Positions 8,230-17,886 of a stretch of DNA of 64,000 nucleotides are shown here, piece by piece (position 1 is the stretch's first letter; every line of letters begins with the position of its first letter). Source of the DNA: Shewanella basaltis. GTDB taxonomy: Bacteria > Pseudomonadota > Gammaproteobacteria > Enterobacterales > Shewanellaceae. The notes beneath the pieces were generated by a model. It ran no database searches and was not told the origin of the DNA. It saw nothing but the letters and a program-made list of their open reading frames with translations. Location: positions 1-64,000 of the forward strand of contig NZ_JAKILA010000016.1 of the NCBI RefSeq assembly GCF_023283885.1. The letters are read 5' to 3'. Made by a program: the position numbers and the translations under genes.

Positions 8230-10930
8230 AGGTATAGGTAACCCCTAGCCATAACATTCGACCGGGTTCAATACCTGCACTGTCTTGTGCCACTGTGTAG
8301 GTACGACTATTAAGTAAATTACTAATATCAGCACGAATTTGTAACTGCTGATGTTCACTTAATTGCATTTCCCAACGTACATTAAGCGCAAGCATAACTC
8401 GCTCTTTTAAGGTGACTTTTTTGTACACAGGCAGCAATACGTTGTTTGATTCACATTCGGGGCATGTCCAGGTGAGTTCGTTGGTTGAGTAAAGGTTACT
8501 ACTGAGCTCAGCTGTGTCATAAGCACCGCTGTAGGTTCCTGTAATACTGGTGGATAAATTATTGTTCCAGTTTGTGCTCCAACCAAAATTGGCAGTGATT
8601 GGACGACCAAAATTACTGCGAATGGTGTCTAATTCATCAATGCTGACAATGCCGCCATCATAGAACACTAGTTCTTCAACAGGCGTTTGTGTTGCGACAG
8701 CATCATAGTCGTCATTGCTTTCGTAGTTTTCACTGTAGCTCGCATTCGCCCAAAAAGAATGGTCGTAAAATTTAGCGTCCCACGAAATAGAAATTCGATC
8801 ACTATGGCCATCACCAGAGTTATTCATGGTGATATATTGGTAGCCATCATTTGCTGTTGTAATACTGCTATTACGCGCAAGTTGACGATGCTTTTTACGC
8901 TTAACATATTTTATTGAAAAGTTACCTATAAAGTCAGTTGCTTGTTTAAATCCAATTGCAATTTCATCGTCATAGGGCGTAGCAAGATTGTCGTACTTGT
9001 ATCGATAATTTCCGGTATAAGATGAGGGTAGCCAACCTTGTAAATATCCGTCCAGAATTGGACGATATTCAGTGTAAGCAAATCGCTGTTGTTCTTTTAT
9101 TTTGTAGTGTAATAAACCAGCGTCGTAATACCTGTTGATCCCAAGTGTAAGTAAGCTGTCGTTATCGTCAAAAATGTCATACCCCATTGAAAATCTTGGA
9201 GCAACATTGTGATTTTCAAAAAAGTCATCGTAATCGTAACGTAGACCCAAATTAACTTGTAATTGCTCCCAATGTATTTTGTCGGTTACATAAATAGCAG
9301 CTTTATTCAAATTTACATCAATGTATTCTGCCGGTGTGACTTGCCTAGATTGGAAGTATTGCGGTGTTGTTAGGACATTATTACTGTATGCCTGAATGTG
9401 TTCAATTTGAGTAAAATCGATGGTGCCACCAAGTTGTTCAGCAAGGGTGTCAAGGTCAACAATAAAGCTTTGCTCAATACAACTGGTGGTATATCCGCTG
9501 CAATTGAGTTTGGTCGTGCTATCTGTTGAATACTGTACGGGCGAGTCATAAGAGTAGCTATCTTGAGCACGATCGCGGCTGATTTCTTGGCGGTTTAATT
9601 CTATGCCGGTTTTTATGTGATGTTCAGTGTTGTGCCAGTTTATGACTGGTAGGGTTAAGCTGTTGCGCCATTGCTGTGAGGTTTGTGTGTTGTCTAAGTT
9701 TCCGTAGCCACCTTGTTTAGACACTTGTACAGTATCTTCACTTTGCACACTGTCTTGCCCCCACTCTTTTCCTTTGGCTTGCAACCATAGGTAGTAATGT
9801 TCTGGTCCTGTGCGGCTATTACTACTCTGGCTTAGATTGATATTACTTTGCCAAAGTCCAAGATCGGTTTCTTGCGATAAATTAATGATGCCACCAACGC
9901 TACCACCTTCGAGGTGGAAATCACTGTTAAGTACGTCTTTTAGGAACGAGTCTTCTTCGTAAGGGGCGTATAATAAACTGATGTCAAGCATATCAACCCA
10001 ACCATCTCGATAACCATATTTGAGCAATGCATTCGCATTTTTGCGCTGTTGTTGCTTAGTTTTACCCAAAGAAATATCTGAAATGGTGCTTTCTAAATAG
10101 TTCATATTGAACATTAATGCATGGTGCTGATTTATTGTGCCTTGCAGCATTAAATCAATGTTATTTTTTTCGTAAACTGGCGCTTCATAGTCTATATCCG
10201 GGGTATCTTCACTACTGTGAGTCGATTCCGGCGCGATGTAATTGTATTCTCCCCAACTGGTTTTATTACCACGATAGCCCACAGATACTTTACCATCACT
10301 GATAAAGGGACTTATGGTTTCTACATCAACCACCCCACCAGAGAAGTCACCATATTCTGCAGGGATGTTGTGATCATATACTGTAATTGATGAGACGATT
10401 TGGCTGTTAACGTTCATACTTTGCACGCCACCAGAAACATCGTTACTGGTTGAGTTGATGCGGCTGCTACTTGCTGGATCGATACGATTGTTGTAGTTCA
10501 TTCCATCAATAGTAAAGCCAGTCTGCCAAGGTTTCGCACCTGAAATAGTAATTTCTGGCGCGCTGATTTCGGCTAAGTTATCAATGGACGAGGCACTCTC
10601 ACTAAGTTGTACGCCTGGCAGCAAAGCAATTAATTCATTGATGTCACCGTTAGTTTTTGTCGTCGATTCAATAAACTCCCGGTTTAAGTGTGCCCTACCG
10701 ACGACCTCAGGAACCTCAATACCAACATAGCGGCCAATGACTTCAATGTGCTCAATTTGGGGGGGACACACTTTGAGATTAGGAGAGGATTTACAGTTGT
10801 CTTTTTCCAAGTGATTAACATTGTCGCTGGTTTGTTTTTTGTCTGTTGTCTGTTCTTGGTTTGTGTCTGCAGCAAAGCTGCCGCTACAAAACACCAAAAA
10901 CAGACATGCTACTGAACTACGCGTAAACAT
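8222..10930 (-). CDS. TonB-dependent outer-membrane receptor
   Basis: 902 residues. A signal peptide (about 1-20) and a short acidic/Gln-rich linker lead to a plug domain (about 95-210: IEHIEVIGRYVG, LPGVQLS, ISGAKPWQTGFTIDGMNYNN). A long beta-barrel follows, ending in MLWLGVTYTYE with the aromatic C-terminal residues typical of barrel insertion. It imports a ligand with energy from TonB/ExbBD. It lies 16 bp after the lipoprotein gene and overlaps the dihaem peroxidase gene by 8 bp. A Fur-like site in front of the operon suggests an iron-related ligand, but the ligand itself is unknown. Confidence 0.85.
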   Translation of the reverse strand: MFTRSSVACLFLVFCSGSFAADTNQEQTTDKKQTSDNVNHLEKDNCKSSPNLKVCPPQIEHIEVIGRYVGIEVPEVVGRAHLNREFIESTTKTNGDINELIALLPGVQLSESASSIDNLAEISAPEITISGAKPWQTGFTIDGMNYNNRIDPASSSRINSTSNDVSGGVQSMNVNSQIVSSITVYDHNIPAEYGDFSGGVVDVETISPFISDGKVSVGYRGNKTSWGEYNYIAPESTHSSEDTPDIDYEAPVYEKNNIDLMLQGTINQHHALMFNMNYLESTISDISLGKTKQQQRKNANALLKYGYRDGWVDMLDISLLYAPYEEDSFLKDVLNSDFHLEGGSVGGIINLSQETDLGLWQSNINLSQSSNSRTGPEHYYLWLQAKGKEWGQDSVQSEDTVQVSKQGGYGNLDNTQTSQQWRNSLTLPVINWHNTEHHIKTGIELNRQEISRDRAQDSYSYDSPVQYSTDSTTKLNCSGYTTSCIEQSFIVDLDTLAEQLGGTIDFTQIEHIQAYSNNVLTTPQYFQSRQVTPAEYIDVNLNKAAIYVTDKIHWEQLQVNLGLRYDYDDFFENHNVAPRFSMGYDIFDDNDSLLTLGINRYYDAGLLHYKIKEQQRFAYTEYRPILDGYLQGWLPSSYTGNYRYKYDNLATPYDDEIAIGFKQATDFIGNFSIKYVKRKKHRQLARNSSITTANDGYQYITMNNSGDGHSDRISISWDAKFYDHSFWANASYSENYESNDDYDAVATQTPVEELVFYDGGIVSIDELDTIRSNFGRPITANFGWSTNWNNNLSTSITGTYSGAYDTAELSSNLYSTNELTWTCPECESNNVLLPVYKKVTLKERVMLALNVRWEMQLSEHQQLQIRADISNLLNSRTYTVAQDSAGIEPGRMLWLGVTYTYE

Positions 10931-10946
10931 GTCTGTTCCTTACACC

Positions 10947-13694
10947 TTAATTACCCAATGGAGTGGTATCGATACTGTCTTCAATTCCATCAGCATCAGC
11001 ATCGGTATCAGCGCGAAGCCCTGAGGCTTCAATTTCTGCATCTGTCACATTGGCTAGGAAAAAGTTGGGTAGCCCATCATGGTCGGTATCAACGCTAGCA
11101 AGGTAGGTGCTGGTAAAATCATCTTTTGCTGCAAGTAACATTGCATATTTCTTATACAGACTTATTTGATCGGCGGAACCATTAACCGAGTTTAGAATTA
11201 ACGCCATGACTTCATCGGGTTGGTCGATGTAAAAATGCAAGTCAATAAGTCGTGACATATTGTCTTGCAGGGTTTTATCTGCTGATGACATTACTGTTGC
11301 GGTGTATTGGTTAATATCTGCCGTGACTCTAGTGATGATGGATTGGTAAATCGTGGCATAATTTTCTGTTTGGCTGGCATGGCGTGATAATTCGTTGAGT
11401 ATGCTATTACGGTAGAAATAACCCGTTTCGGCTTGTTCACTTGCGAGCACTTCATTGTTGATTAGATCAAGAACGTCAGGAATTTGCTCTGCATCTTCAG
11501 ACACAGCAAGCTTTAATTCATCTAATGCTGTGGTTAACCAAGGTAGATAAGCTTCTGTGATACCTGATGACGCGATATAGTTGAGTACTTGTAAACGATA
11601 TTCTGCGCGTTCCAGTGGTGAATCAAGACGATTAATTTCAACTTCTATCATGGGGAGCACTGTGTCTTTTTGAGCAAAGTCACCAGAAATTTGGTAGGTA
11701 TTGATGAGATTTATGTATGCGACAATGAGCTCTGTGGTGCTAAACGCCTCACTGTTTGCGGTTATGTAGGTGTTGATCATATCGCCACATTTTTGTGCTT
11801 GTGCCGATGCATCGCCACCAAAGGTTTCGGTGTAATCAACTAATCGTGCGCAACCAATAAATCCGGTGATTTTTGACATTAACGACTGCGAATAAACATA
11901 TTCTTCAGAAGTAAGGATGTCGCTGCCACGTTGCAGTAACGCTAATGCCAGGTCGTTATAACCTTGATTGTGTAAAATGAGTGCCGCACCATTAGTCGAT
12001 GAGCTAGCCACGAGAGATTCATATAAACTGCGAATACCATCTTGTTGTTGCGCAAAGTACGTGGTTGCTGCATCGGTTGCATCATCAATACTGGTTCCCA
12101 ACTTCATTGCTTCTGCAATTTGTTTCGCAAACATTGATGCTTTGGCATCTGCAATATCGTATTCGTTAGTTAATAATGCAAGTGCAGGGTTATTTGTTTC
12201 ATCGGGATATAATCCGGCGATTAAACCAGCAAGGTCCAGAAGCGGATAAGTATAAGTGGCGAGCGTTGCTTCAGCGTAAGGCGAAGCCTCGTAGTGATAC
12301 GTTTCATCTAAAGTTGTGTGACCATATAGTGATAACGCTAAGTTAACGTAATTTTTAGCTTCGTCGATAGCATTTATTTGGAACAGTAAATCAGCTGCCC
12401 AAACAATATATAAGGCTTTTAATCTTTCTGTGGGTTGATTTTTATAATCACCACTCTTTTGCAGGTAGTAACCCGTTTTAGCCGTTAACTCTGCATATGT
12501 TGTGATTATTGATAATGCTGTTGCTTTATTTTCAGCGCTATTATTACTGATGTAGTTTTCTGTTGCAGCAATACTGGCTTTGTTAAATGAAGTTAAGAAA
12601 CGTCCATAAGTTGTAGTGTATTGTTCTTGACGTACAGTGTCGGCATACACTTTAAGGGTATCTAATAATGCATTGGCTTGCTCCACTTGGCCTGCTTCAC
12701 GATAGTGATTAATGACAGTGATGTAAAAAGTGGGGTCGTCACTGTTGATGTTATCTAACCCTTTATCTGCAATATATTGGTTATAAGCGATAATTGCTTT
12801 TTCTCTATACTCTGCAGCTTGATCAAATAATCCCACATTGTCATAGCTATTTGCTGCTGTGCGAAATGCAGTTGCTTTAGTCGGTAAGGTTTGTATGTTG
12901 TCAAAGTGTGTTTGCGCTGTTTCGATAAAACCTGCGAGCAGATACCCTATAGCCAATTTTTCATTGACCTCTTCTAAGGCGAAATCATCATTAATGTTAA
13001 GAGCAATATTTTCAGCTTGTTTTAAGTGAGATTTATTGGAGCTGTAGTAATAATTACGTTTATCTTCATTGGTTATGTACGAAGGGGTAAGGGTAATCGT
13101 GGTTTCAATTGGTTGTGCGATAATTCCGTCGGTATAACTGATTTTAAATGTGTCTTCAATTTCAGATAACGTTGCTGCCGTGTAAACAAACTCACCTGTG
13201 CTACTGTCGAGTATGAGTTCGCCTTCTTGTGGTGATTCAATCAAGGTTACACTAACCGTATCATTGTCAGCATCAAAAAATGCTAGCGTCCCTTCTGTAG
13301 TTGTCGAAGAGGTGACGTGTATTTGTGTGCTCAAAAGTTGAGGTGCATCATTAATATTGTTAATGGTAAATATTAATGATGCTTGGCTGCTTAAATTACT
13401 ATCCGAAGCATTGATGGTGACTTGATCTGTGCCAACGAAATTTTCGTTAGGGGTATATGAAAAACTACCATTGCTGTTAATGGTGAATACACCATTACTG
13501 GCTGCGGACGCTGTAGTGTAGGTTATCTCATCGTCATCTTGTGCCATCACAGCATCACTAAAAGTACTGTCTTCATCTAGGGTAAAGTTATATGTGGTAG
13601 TAGAAAATACAGGGGCTTTGTTGCTTTCGTCACTACCACAACCACTCAGTGCCAAGCATGAAATAATGCCGAGAAGAAGAGTCGTTGGTTTCAT
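10947..13694 (-). CDS. Large surface/periplasmic lipoprotein with cadherin-like and helical repeats
   Basis: 915 residues. The lipobox LALSGCGS puts the lipid-modified Cys at about 19. Residues 28-112 and 113-205 look like two tandem cadherin/Ig-like domains (DEDSTFSD...GSFSYTPNENFVGTDQ, then a second ending FKISYTDG). Residues 210-850 are alpha-helical and contain TPR-like stretches (FIETAQTHFDNI, YDNVGLFDQAAEYREKA). The C-terminus has two Asp-rich calcium-binding-like loops (DTDHDGLPN, DTDADADGIEDS). No enzyme motif is seen. First gene of the operon with the TonB receptor and dihaem enzyme; it may capture ligand or be the peroxidase partner (inference). Confidence 0.75.
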   Translation of the reverse strand: MKPTTLLLGIISCLALSGCGSDESNKAPVFSTTTYNFTLDEDSTFSDAVMAQDDDEITYTTASAASNGVFTINSNGSFSYTPNENFVGTDQVTINASDSNLSSQASLIFTINNINDAPQLLSTQIHVTSSTTTEGTLAFFDADNDTVSVTLIESPQEGELILDSSTGEFVYTAATLSEIEDTFKISYTDGIIAQPIETTITLTPSYITNEDKRNYYYSSNKSHLKQAENIALNINDDFALEEVNEKLAIGYLLAGFIETAQTHFDNIQTLPTKATAFRTAANSYDNVGLFDQAAEYREKAIIAYNQYIADKGLDNINSDDPTFYITVINHYREAGQVEQANALLDTLKVYADTVRQEQYTTTYGRFLTSFNKASIAATENYISNNSAENKATALSIITTYAELTAKTGYYLQKSGDYKNQPTERLKALYIVWAADLLFQINAIDEAKNYVNLALSLYGHTTLDETYHYEASPYAEATLATYTYPLLDLAGLIAGLYPDETNNPALALLTNEYDIADAKASMFAKQIAEAMKLGTSIDDATDAATTYFAQQQDGIRSLYESLVASSSTNGAALILHNQGYNDLALALLQRGSDILTSEEYVYSQSLMSKITGFIGCARLVDYTETFGGDASAQAQKCGDMINTYITANSEAFSTTELIVAYINLINTYQISGDFAQKDTVLPMIEVEINRLDSPLERAEYRLQVLNYIASSGITEAYLPWLTTALDELKLAVSEDAEQIPDVLDLINNEVLASEQAETGYFYRNSILNELSRHASQTENYATIYQSIITRVTADINQYTATVMSSADKTLQDNMSRLIDLHFYIDQPDEVMALILNSVNGSADQISLYKKYAMLLAAKDDFTSTYLASVDTDHDGLPNFFLANVTDAEIEASGLRADTDADADGIEDSIDTTPLGN

Positions 13695-13750
13695 GGGGAG
13701 TTCCTATTATTGACTGTTATTAAAAATCGGCAAAATGCTAACATTTAAAT

Positions 13751-13769
13751 GGTAATGATAATAGGTCTC
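13751..13769. promoter_or_regulatory. Candidate Fur box upstream of lipoprotein/TonB/dihaem operon
   Basis: ggtaatgataataggtctc agrees with the 19-bp Fur consensus GATAATGATAATCATTATC at about 14 positions; the left half is nearly perfect and the right half weak. It lies about 57 bp upstream of the lipoprotein start codon, where an operator would be expected. The remainder of the 310-bp gap to 14004 is AT-rich with no gene. Confidence 0.5.
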
Positions 13770-14004
13770 AATAGCGTTTGCGGGGGTTCGCTGTAAATGT
13801 AAAGAAGTTGATATCGATATTTCTAAGTCGATGTATATGGTTGCGTTAATGTTACCGTTTTCAGTTTATTGTTGTTAATCATTTGTTTTTATGATCTATT
13901 TATTTTTTCTGATTCATTTTTTTACATCGATAACTTACATTTTTGGCGTAATCTATTGATGTGAAATTATGGGTGGGAGACCTAAAAACTTACAAAGTCT
14001 TTGT

Positions 14005-14916
14005 TTAGCTGACAAAAATTTGTGCTGAAATATCAAGCAATTTTTGTCTTATCCATTGATTTACCGGATCGTCATCGGCTTGTTTGTGCCAGTACATGTG
14101 CACCGCTAAATCGGGTACTTCAAAGGGTAAGGGCGATACCACAATAGGCATGGATTGTTGCAACAACATGGCGTAACTGCTTGGCATGGTCATGATCATG
14201 TCTGACTGGCTCACCACATTAATGGCGGCAAAGTAATGCTCGCATCGTAATACAATGTTGCGGGTAATACCTTGAGTGGCCAATGCCATGTCGACCGTGT
14301 CGATGGCAAAATCTTTTAAACTGACCAAAGCATGTGAGGCATTGGCATAATTTGCTAGGGTTAATTGCTGCAAGATTGGGTGGTTTGTACGACAAACCAG
14401 TGAAAATGACTCGTGACAAATTAAGCTACTGCGAATGTCTTTGTGGGTTGGCATGAGTACATCGATGACTATGTCTAAGCTTTGCTGCGCTAAAGAAGTT
14501 TCGAGTTCAGTACGTTTGATTTGTCGGCTATTTAAGGTGAGGTTTGGCGTATTATTGAGTAAATCGGGAACCAATACCGGAAAAAACATCGACTCTAATA
14601 TGTCTCTTAACCCTAATTTAATTTCACGCTTGTGCTGCAGAATATCGAAATTGGCCGGAGTTGATAGGGTATGCTCAAGCAAGTCCATCGCCTGCAATAC
14701 ATCGGGAATGATTTTTTGACATAACGGTGTTGGCACCATTTTGCGACCATGACGCACAAATAGTGGGTCATTAAACTTAGTTCGAAGCCGAGCAATAGCA
14801 TGGCTTACCGCAGGTTGGGTTAAGTGTAATTTACTGGCGGCACTGGTGATACTGCCTTGTTGGTAAACCGTTGTCATGATGAGAAATAGGTTAAGATCAA
14901 TTGTACTATGCAGCAT
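14005..14916 (-). CDS. LysR-family transcriptional regulator (LeuO/NodD-like effector domain)
   Basis: 303 residues. N-terminal helix-turn-helix: DLNLFLIMTTVYQQGSITSA..LHLTQPAVSHAIARLR, followed by FVRHGRKMVPTPL, which is typical of the LeuO/NodD branch. The effector domain fills residues 95-300. It is divergent from the class II aldolase gene at 15008, with 91 bp between start codons, and so is the likely regulator of that gene and the BASS transporter behind it. Effector unknown. Confidence 0.85.
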   Translation of the reverse strand: MLHSTIDLNLFLIMTTVYQQGSITSAASKLHLTQPAVSHAIARLRTKFNDPLFVRHGRKMVPTPLCQKIIPDVLQAMDLLEHTLSTPANFDILQHKREIKLGLRDILESMFFPVLVPDLLNNTPNLTLNSRQIKRTELETSLAQQSLDIVIDVLMPTHKDIRSSLICHESFSLVCRTNHPILQQLTLANYANASHALVSLKDFAIDTVDMALATQGITRNIVLRCEHYFAAINVVSQSDMIMTMPSSYAMLLQQSMPIVVSPLPFEVPDLAVHMYWHKQADDDPVNQWIRQKLLDISAQIFVS

Positions 14917-15007
14917 ATTTATAGTTATCTATGATTTAGTATCATTTGAATTAATTTTAGGCTTGGTTAAATTAAAGTCAAACTAAACCAATAAAAGCAG
15001 ATTCAAC

Positions 15008-15817
15008 ATGACTACACTACAAGAAGCACAACAAATTAAAAAAATGACTATCGGTACCGACAAGTACCCCATGCCATTACCGCCTAAATTTGACTCTAAA
15101 CAACAGCAGCAACAATATGAAAAACAGCGCTTAGCCGCTGCGTTTAGGGTGTTTGCCCATTACCGATTTGACGAAGGTTTAGCCGGCCACATTACCTTGC
15201 GGGACTGCATCGATCCAGACACCTTTTGGGTAAACCCATTAGCAGTACATTTTTCTAAAATTAAAGCATCTGATCTTGTCCGTGTTGATCACAAAGGCAA
15301 CATTTTGGAAGGTAAACACCCGATTAATAATGCCGCATTTGCGATTCATTCTCGTATTCATCATGCTCGCCCAGATGTGAATGCTGTTGCCCATGCGCAC
15401 ACCACGTACGGCCGGGCTTTTTCGGCTTTAGGTCAATTACTACAACCGATTTCACAAGATGCTTGCATGTTTTATGAAAACCACAGCGTATTTGACACCT
15501 TTACCGGTGTAGTGGCTGATTTGTCTGAAGGCGATATGATTGCCAAGGCGCTGCAAGGCCATGCGGCGGTTATTTTACAAAATCATGGCTTACTCACGGT
15601 TGGCAAATCGGTAGATGCGGCCACGGCGAATTTTGTGATGTTAGACAGTTGCTGTCACAGCCAGTTACTGGCACAAGCTGCGGGTGATCTTAAATTGATA
15701 GGCCATGATATTGCCACTAAAACTCGCCAAATGAATGGGTCTGACTTAGTTACCTGGGGGAATTTCCAACCTATGTATCAAGTGGTGCTGGCGCAAGACA
15801 ACAGCTTTTTAGATTAA
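15008..15817 (+). CDS. Class II aldolase/adducin-family protein
   Basis: 269 residues. The fold signature is clear: GHITLRD near 57-63, VNPLAVHFSKIKASDLV, the zinc-ligand pair HAHTTYGRAFS near 131-141 and NHGLLTVGKSV near 199-209. Class II aldolases cleave sugar phosphates or decarboxylate small acids using zinc, but this branch is functionally heterogeneous. Downstream at 15882 is a BASS-family transporter, upstream a divergent LysR, so the three look like a small catabolic unit for an organic acid or sugar derivative. Confidence 0.8.
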   Translation: MTTLQEAQQIKKMTIGTDKYPMPLPPKFDSKQQQQQYEKQRLAAAFRVFAHYRFDEGLAGHITLRDCIDPDTFWVNPLAVHFSKIKASDLVRVDHKGNILEGKHPINNAAFAIHSRIHHARPDVNAVAHAHTTYGRAFSALGQLLQPISQDACMFYENHSVFDTFTGVVADLSEGDMIAKALQGHAAVILQNHGLLTVGKSVDAATANFVMLDSCCHSQLLAQAAGDLKLIGHDIATKTRQMNGSDLVTWGNFQPMYQVVLAQDNSFLD

Positions 15818-15881
15818 TGCTGCTTAAGCCGTTAACACGACTCTCGCTAGGCCGCCAGGCTTGGCGAGCAAGGATGGATGT

Positions 15882-16763
15882 ATGACAGGTTCGATAATTA
15901 CCGAAATTCTGCTGCCACTTGCACTTGCTTTTATCATGTTTGGTATGGGATTAAGTTTAACGCGGTTTGATTTTTTACGCCTCTGGCAAACACCAGCGCC
16001 TATTGTCACAGGTTTTTTTGGGCAAATTATTGCACTGCCTTTATTAGCGTTTGTTATTTGTTTGGCAATGGATTTACCTACGCCTATGGCGGTTGGCTTG
16101 ATGATATTGGCCGCCTGCCCAGGTGGCACTACATCAAATGTTGTAAGCCATTTGGCTAAAGCCAATTTAGCTTTGTCTGTGAGTTTAACAGCCATTAGCA
16201 GCATAGTGTGTGTGTTCAGTGCGCCATTTGTGATTCAATTTGCAATAGGGTATTTTGCCAATGAAGCGCCAATAGAGGTGTCGCTCAGTAGCATCTCGTT
16301 AGGCTTGCTGGTGATCACCTTATTGCCCATAGTACTTGGTATGCTGGTTCGCAGTTATTACAGAGCATGGGCCATTAAGGTTGAAGTGTATTTTAGGCGT
16401 TTTGCGTTTGTGTTTTTGTTATTGATGATTGCCGGGGTGGTGATTCAGGAGCACACCATTATCGTTGAAGCATTTAATGAGGTGTTTCTGGCCTGTATTT
16501 TACTCAATTTTGGTGCAATGATGATTGGTGGTTTGAGTGCGAAAGGCTTGTCGCTAGCAGACAAAGATGGTTTAACGCTGGCAATTGAAATTGGTTTGCA
16601 AAACTCAACTATGGCGATGCTTATTTGTATCAGCTTATTGAATATGCCCAGTTATGCTGTGGTTGCAGGCGTGTACAGCTTAACCATGTATGCTGGCGCG
16701 GGTTTGTTAATTGCTTATTCGCGCTATCGCCCCTTTGCTAAATCAGCCAAAAGCGCGCTGTAG
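15882..16763 (+). CDS. BASS-family (bile acid:sodium symporter-like) transporter
   Basis: 293 residues with nine or ten membrane spans. The family motif LILAACPGGTTSNVVSHLAKANLALSV-like region lies near residues 85-115, with a second conserved block IEIGLQNSTMAML. BASS proteins carry organic anions, including keto acids, usually with sodium. The ATG at 15882 has aagga 5 to 9 bases upstream and is preferred to the TTG at 15861. It follows the class II aldolase by 64 bp. The stop codon lies inside the loop of a terminator hairpin. Confidence 0.8.
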   Translation: MTGSIITEILLPLALAFIMFGMGLSLTRFDFLRLWQTPAPIVTGFFGQIIALPLLAFVICLAMDLPTPMAVGLMILAACPGGTTSNVVSHLAKANLALSVSLTAISSIVCVFSAPFVIQFAIGYFANEAPIEVSLSSISLGLLVITLLPIVLGMLVRSYYRAWAIKVEVYFRRFAFVFLLLMIAGVVIQEHTIIVEAFNEVFLACILLNFGAMMIGGLSAKGLSLADKDGLTLAIEIGLQNSTMAMLICISLLNMPSYAVVAGVYSLTMYAGAGLLIAYSRYRPFAKSAKSAL

Positions 16764-16776
16764 TCAGCGCGCTTTT
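16749..16776. terminator. Bidirectional terminator at convergent gene ends
   Basis: aaaagcgcgctg, loop tagt, cagcgcgctttt: a 12-bp perfect stem with A and T runs on both sides. The TAG stop of the BASS gene is the loop, and the diguanylate cyclase gene ends at 16786 on the other strand, so it can serve both. Confidence 0.9.
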
Positions 16777-16785
16777 ACTGTGTGA

Positions 16786-17886
16786 TTAGCTGCCTATATT
16801 AATGCGATTACGGCCGGTTGATTTTGCTCTGTAGAGCGCGGTATCTGCTGCGCACATCAATGCGGTAGGTGTACGGTATTGGCCACTGCGCTCACAGGCT
16901 ATGCCTTGGCTAACACTAATGTGAGTTTGTGCTGGTAAGCCTATGTCAGTAAAGCTTAATTGGTTAATTCTATTTTGAATGTTTTTCGCGACATACTCTG
17001 CTGTTAAAGGGTTGCTGTTTGGTAAAATAATCACAAACTCCTCACCACCGTAGCGAGCCGCCATCGCATTATTTGATGGCAGTGCTTCTGCCAACACCTT
17101 GGCTATTTTTTGCAAACATTTATCGCCGTTAACATGACCATACTGGTCATTAAAGATTTTAAAGTAATCAACATCAATAATGATTAAACACAGTGGTTGA
17201 TCGTGATTGATGCTGTCGTTCCAATGAGTTTGCAAGGCATCATCAAAAGCGTGACGGTTGGCAAGGCCTGTCAGTTTATCTGTGTGGGCTAGACGCCTAA
17301 GTTTATTGTACTCAGCCTTGTGCGATGTGAGGTTATGCATGATGCCGATAAATAAGGGTTCAGATCCTATTTGTATCGATGGCAAATAAGAGAGTGATAA
17401 GTCGGCTTCGAGTAAGGTGCTGTCGGCGCGATTGATGATAATTTCTTTGGGGCCATGGTTAAATGGTGTGTCGATACGGGTGTGATTGGCTGCGCCATTC
17501 CATAGTGAGAATAGCGATTGATATTCGTCTTTAAACGGACTTTGTAAGTAATCGGTCCAGGTTTGACCGATTAACATTTCAGCAGGCGCACCAAATAATT
17601 TGGCCCCTAAAGGATTTATCATTTCAATAATACCGTTTGAGTTAACCACAAAAATGGCTTCTGAAATGGCGGTAATCACGTTCAATAAAGTGCGTATTTG
17701 TACATTATCTGTCATTGCCAAATTGCTTTCTTGATTAGGTGACTCGGTGCTGGTGGTCACTTGATTGACCATTGTTTGGCAGCTTACTGTTTTGCCTGAC
17801 GCTGGGGATTTGGCAAATGAACCTGTTAATTTTGTCACTCGAGAAATCGTATCATTGAGTTCAGTTAATTTGTCATTAGTAAACAT
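16786..17886 (-). CDS. PAS-GGEEF diguanylate cyclase, soluble
   Basis: 366 residues. A polar N-terminus (1-60) is followed by a PAS domain (about 65-190, with IFVVNSNGIIEMINPLGAKLFG) and a GGEEF domain (about 200-366) with the intact active site RYGGEEF at 278-284 and DKLTGLANR at 203-211. It should make cyclic di-GMP from two GTP. The RxxD inhibitory site normally five residues before GGEEF is absent (NNAMAARYGGEEF). No membrane span. A good ribosome binding site (aaggga) precedes the ATG. Confidence 0.85.
   Translation of the reverse strand: MFTNDKLTELNDTISRVTKLTGSFAKSPASGKTVSCQTMVNQVTTSTESPNQESNLAMTDNVQIRTLLNVITAISEAIFVVNSNGIIEMINPLGAKLFGAPAEMLIGQTWTDYLQSPFKDEYQSLFSLWNGAANHTRIDTPFNHGPKEIIINRADSTLLEADLSLSYLPSIQIGSEPLFIGIMHNLTSHKAEYNKLRRLAHTDKLTGLANRHAFDDALQTHWNDSINHDQPLCLIIIDVDYFKIFNDQYGHVNGDKCLQKIAKVLAEALPSNNAMAARYGGEEFVIILPNSNPLTAEYVAKNIQNRINQLSFTDIGLPAQTHISVSQGIACERSGQYRTPTALMCAADTALYRAKSTGRNRINIGS

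Noticed and set aside
15824..16204. 126-codon frame opposite the BASS transporter
   Set aside because: Antisense shadow of a clear membrane-protein gene; Lys/Gly/Ile-rich composition typical of reverse reading.
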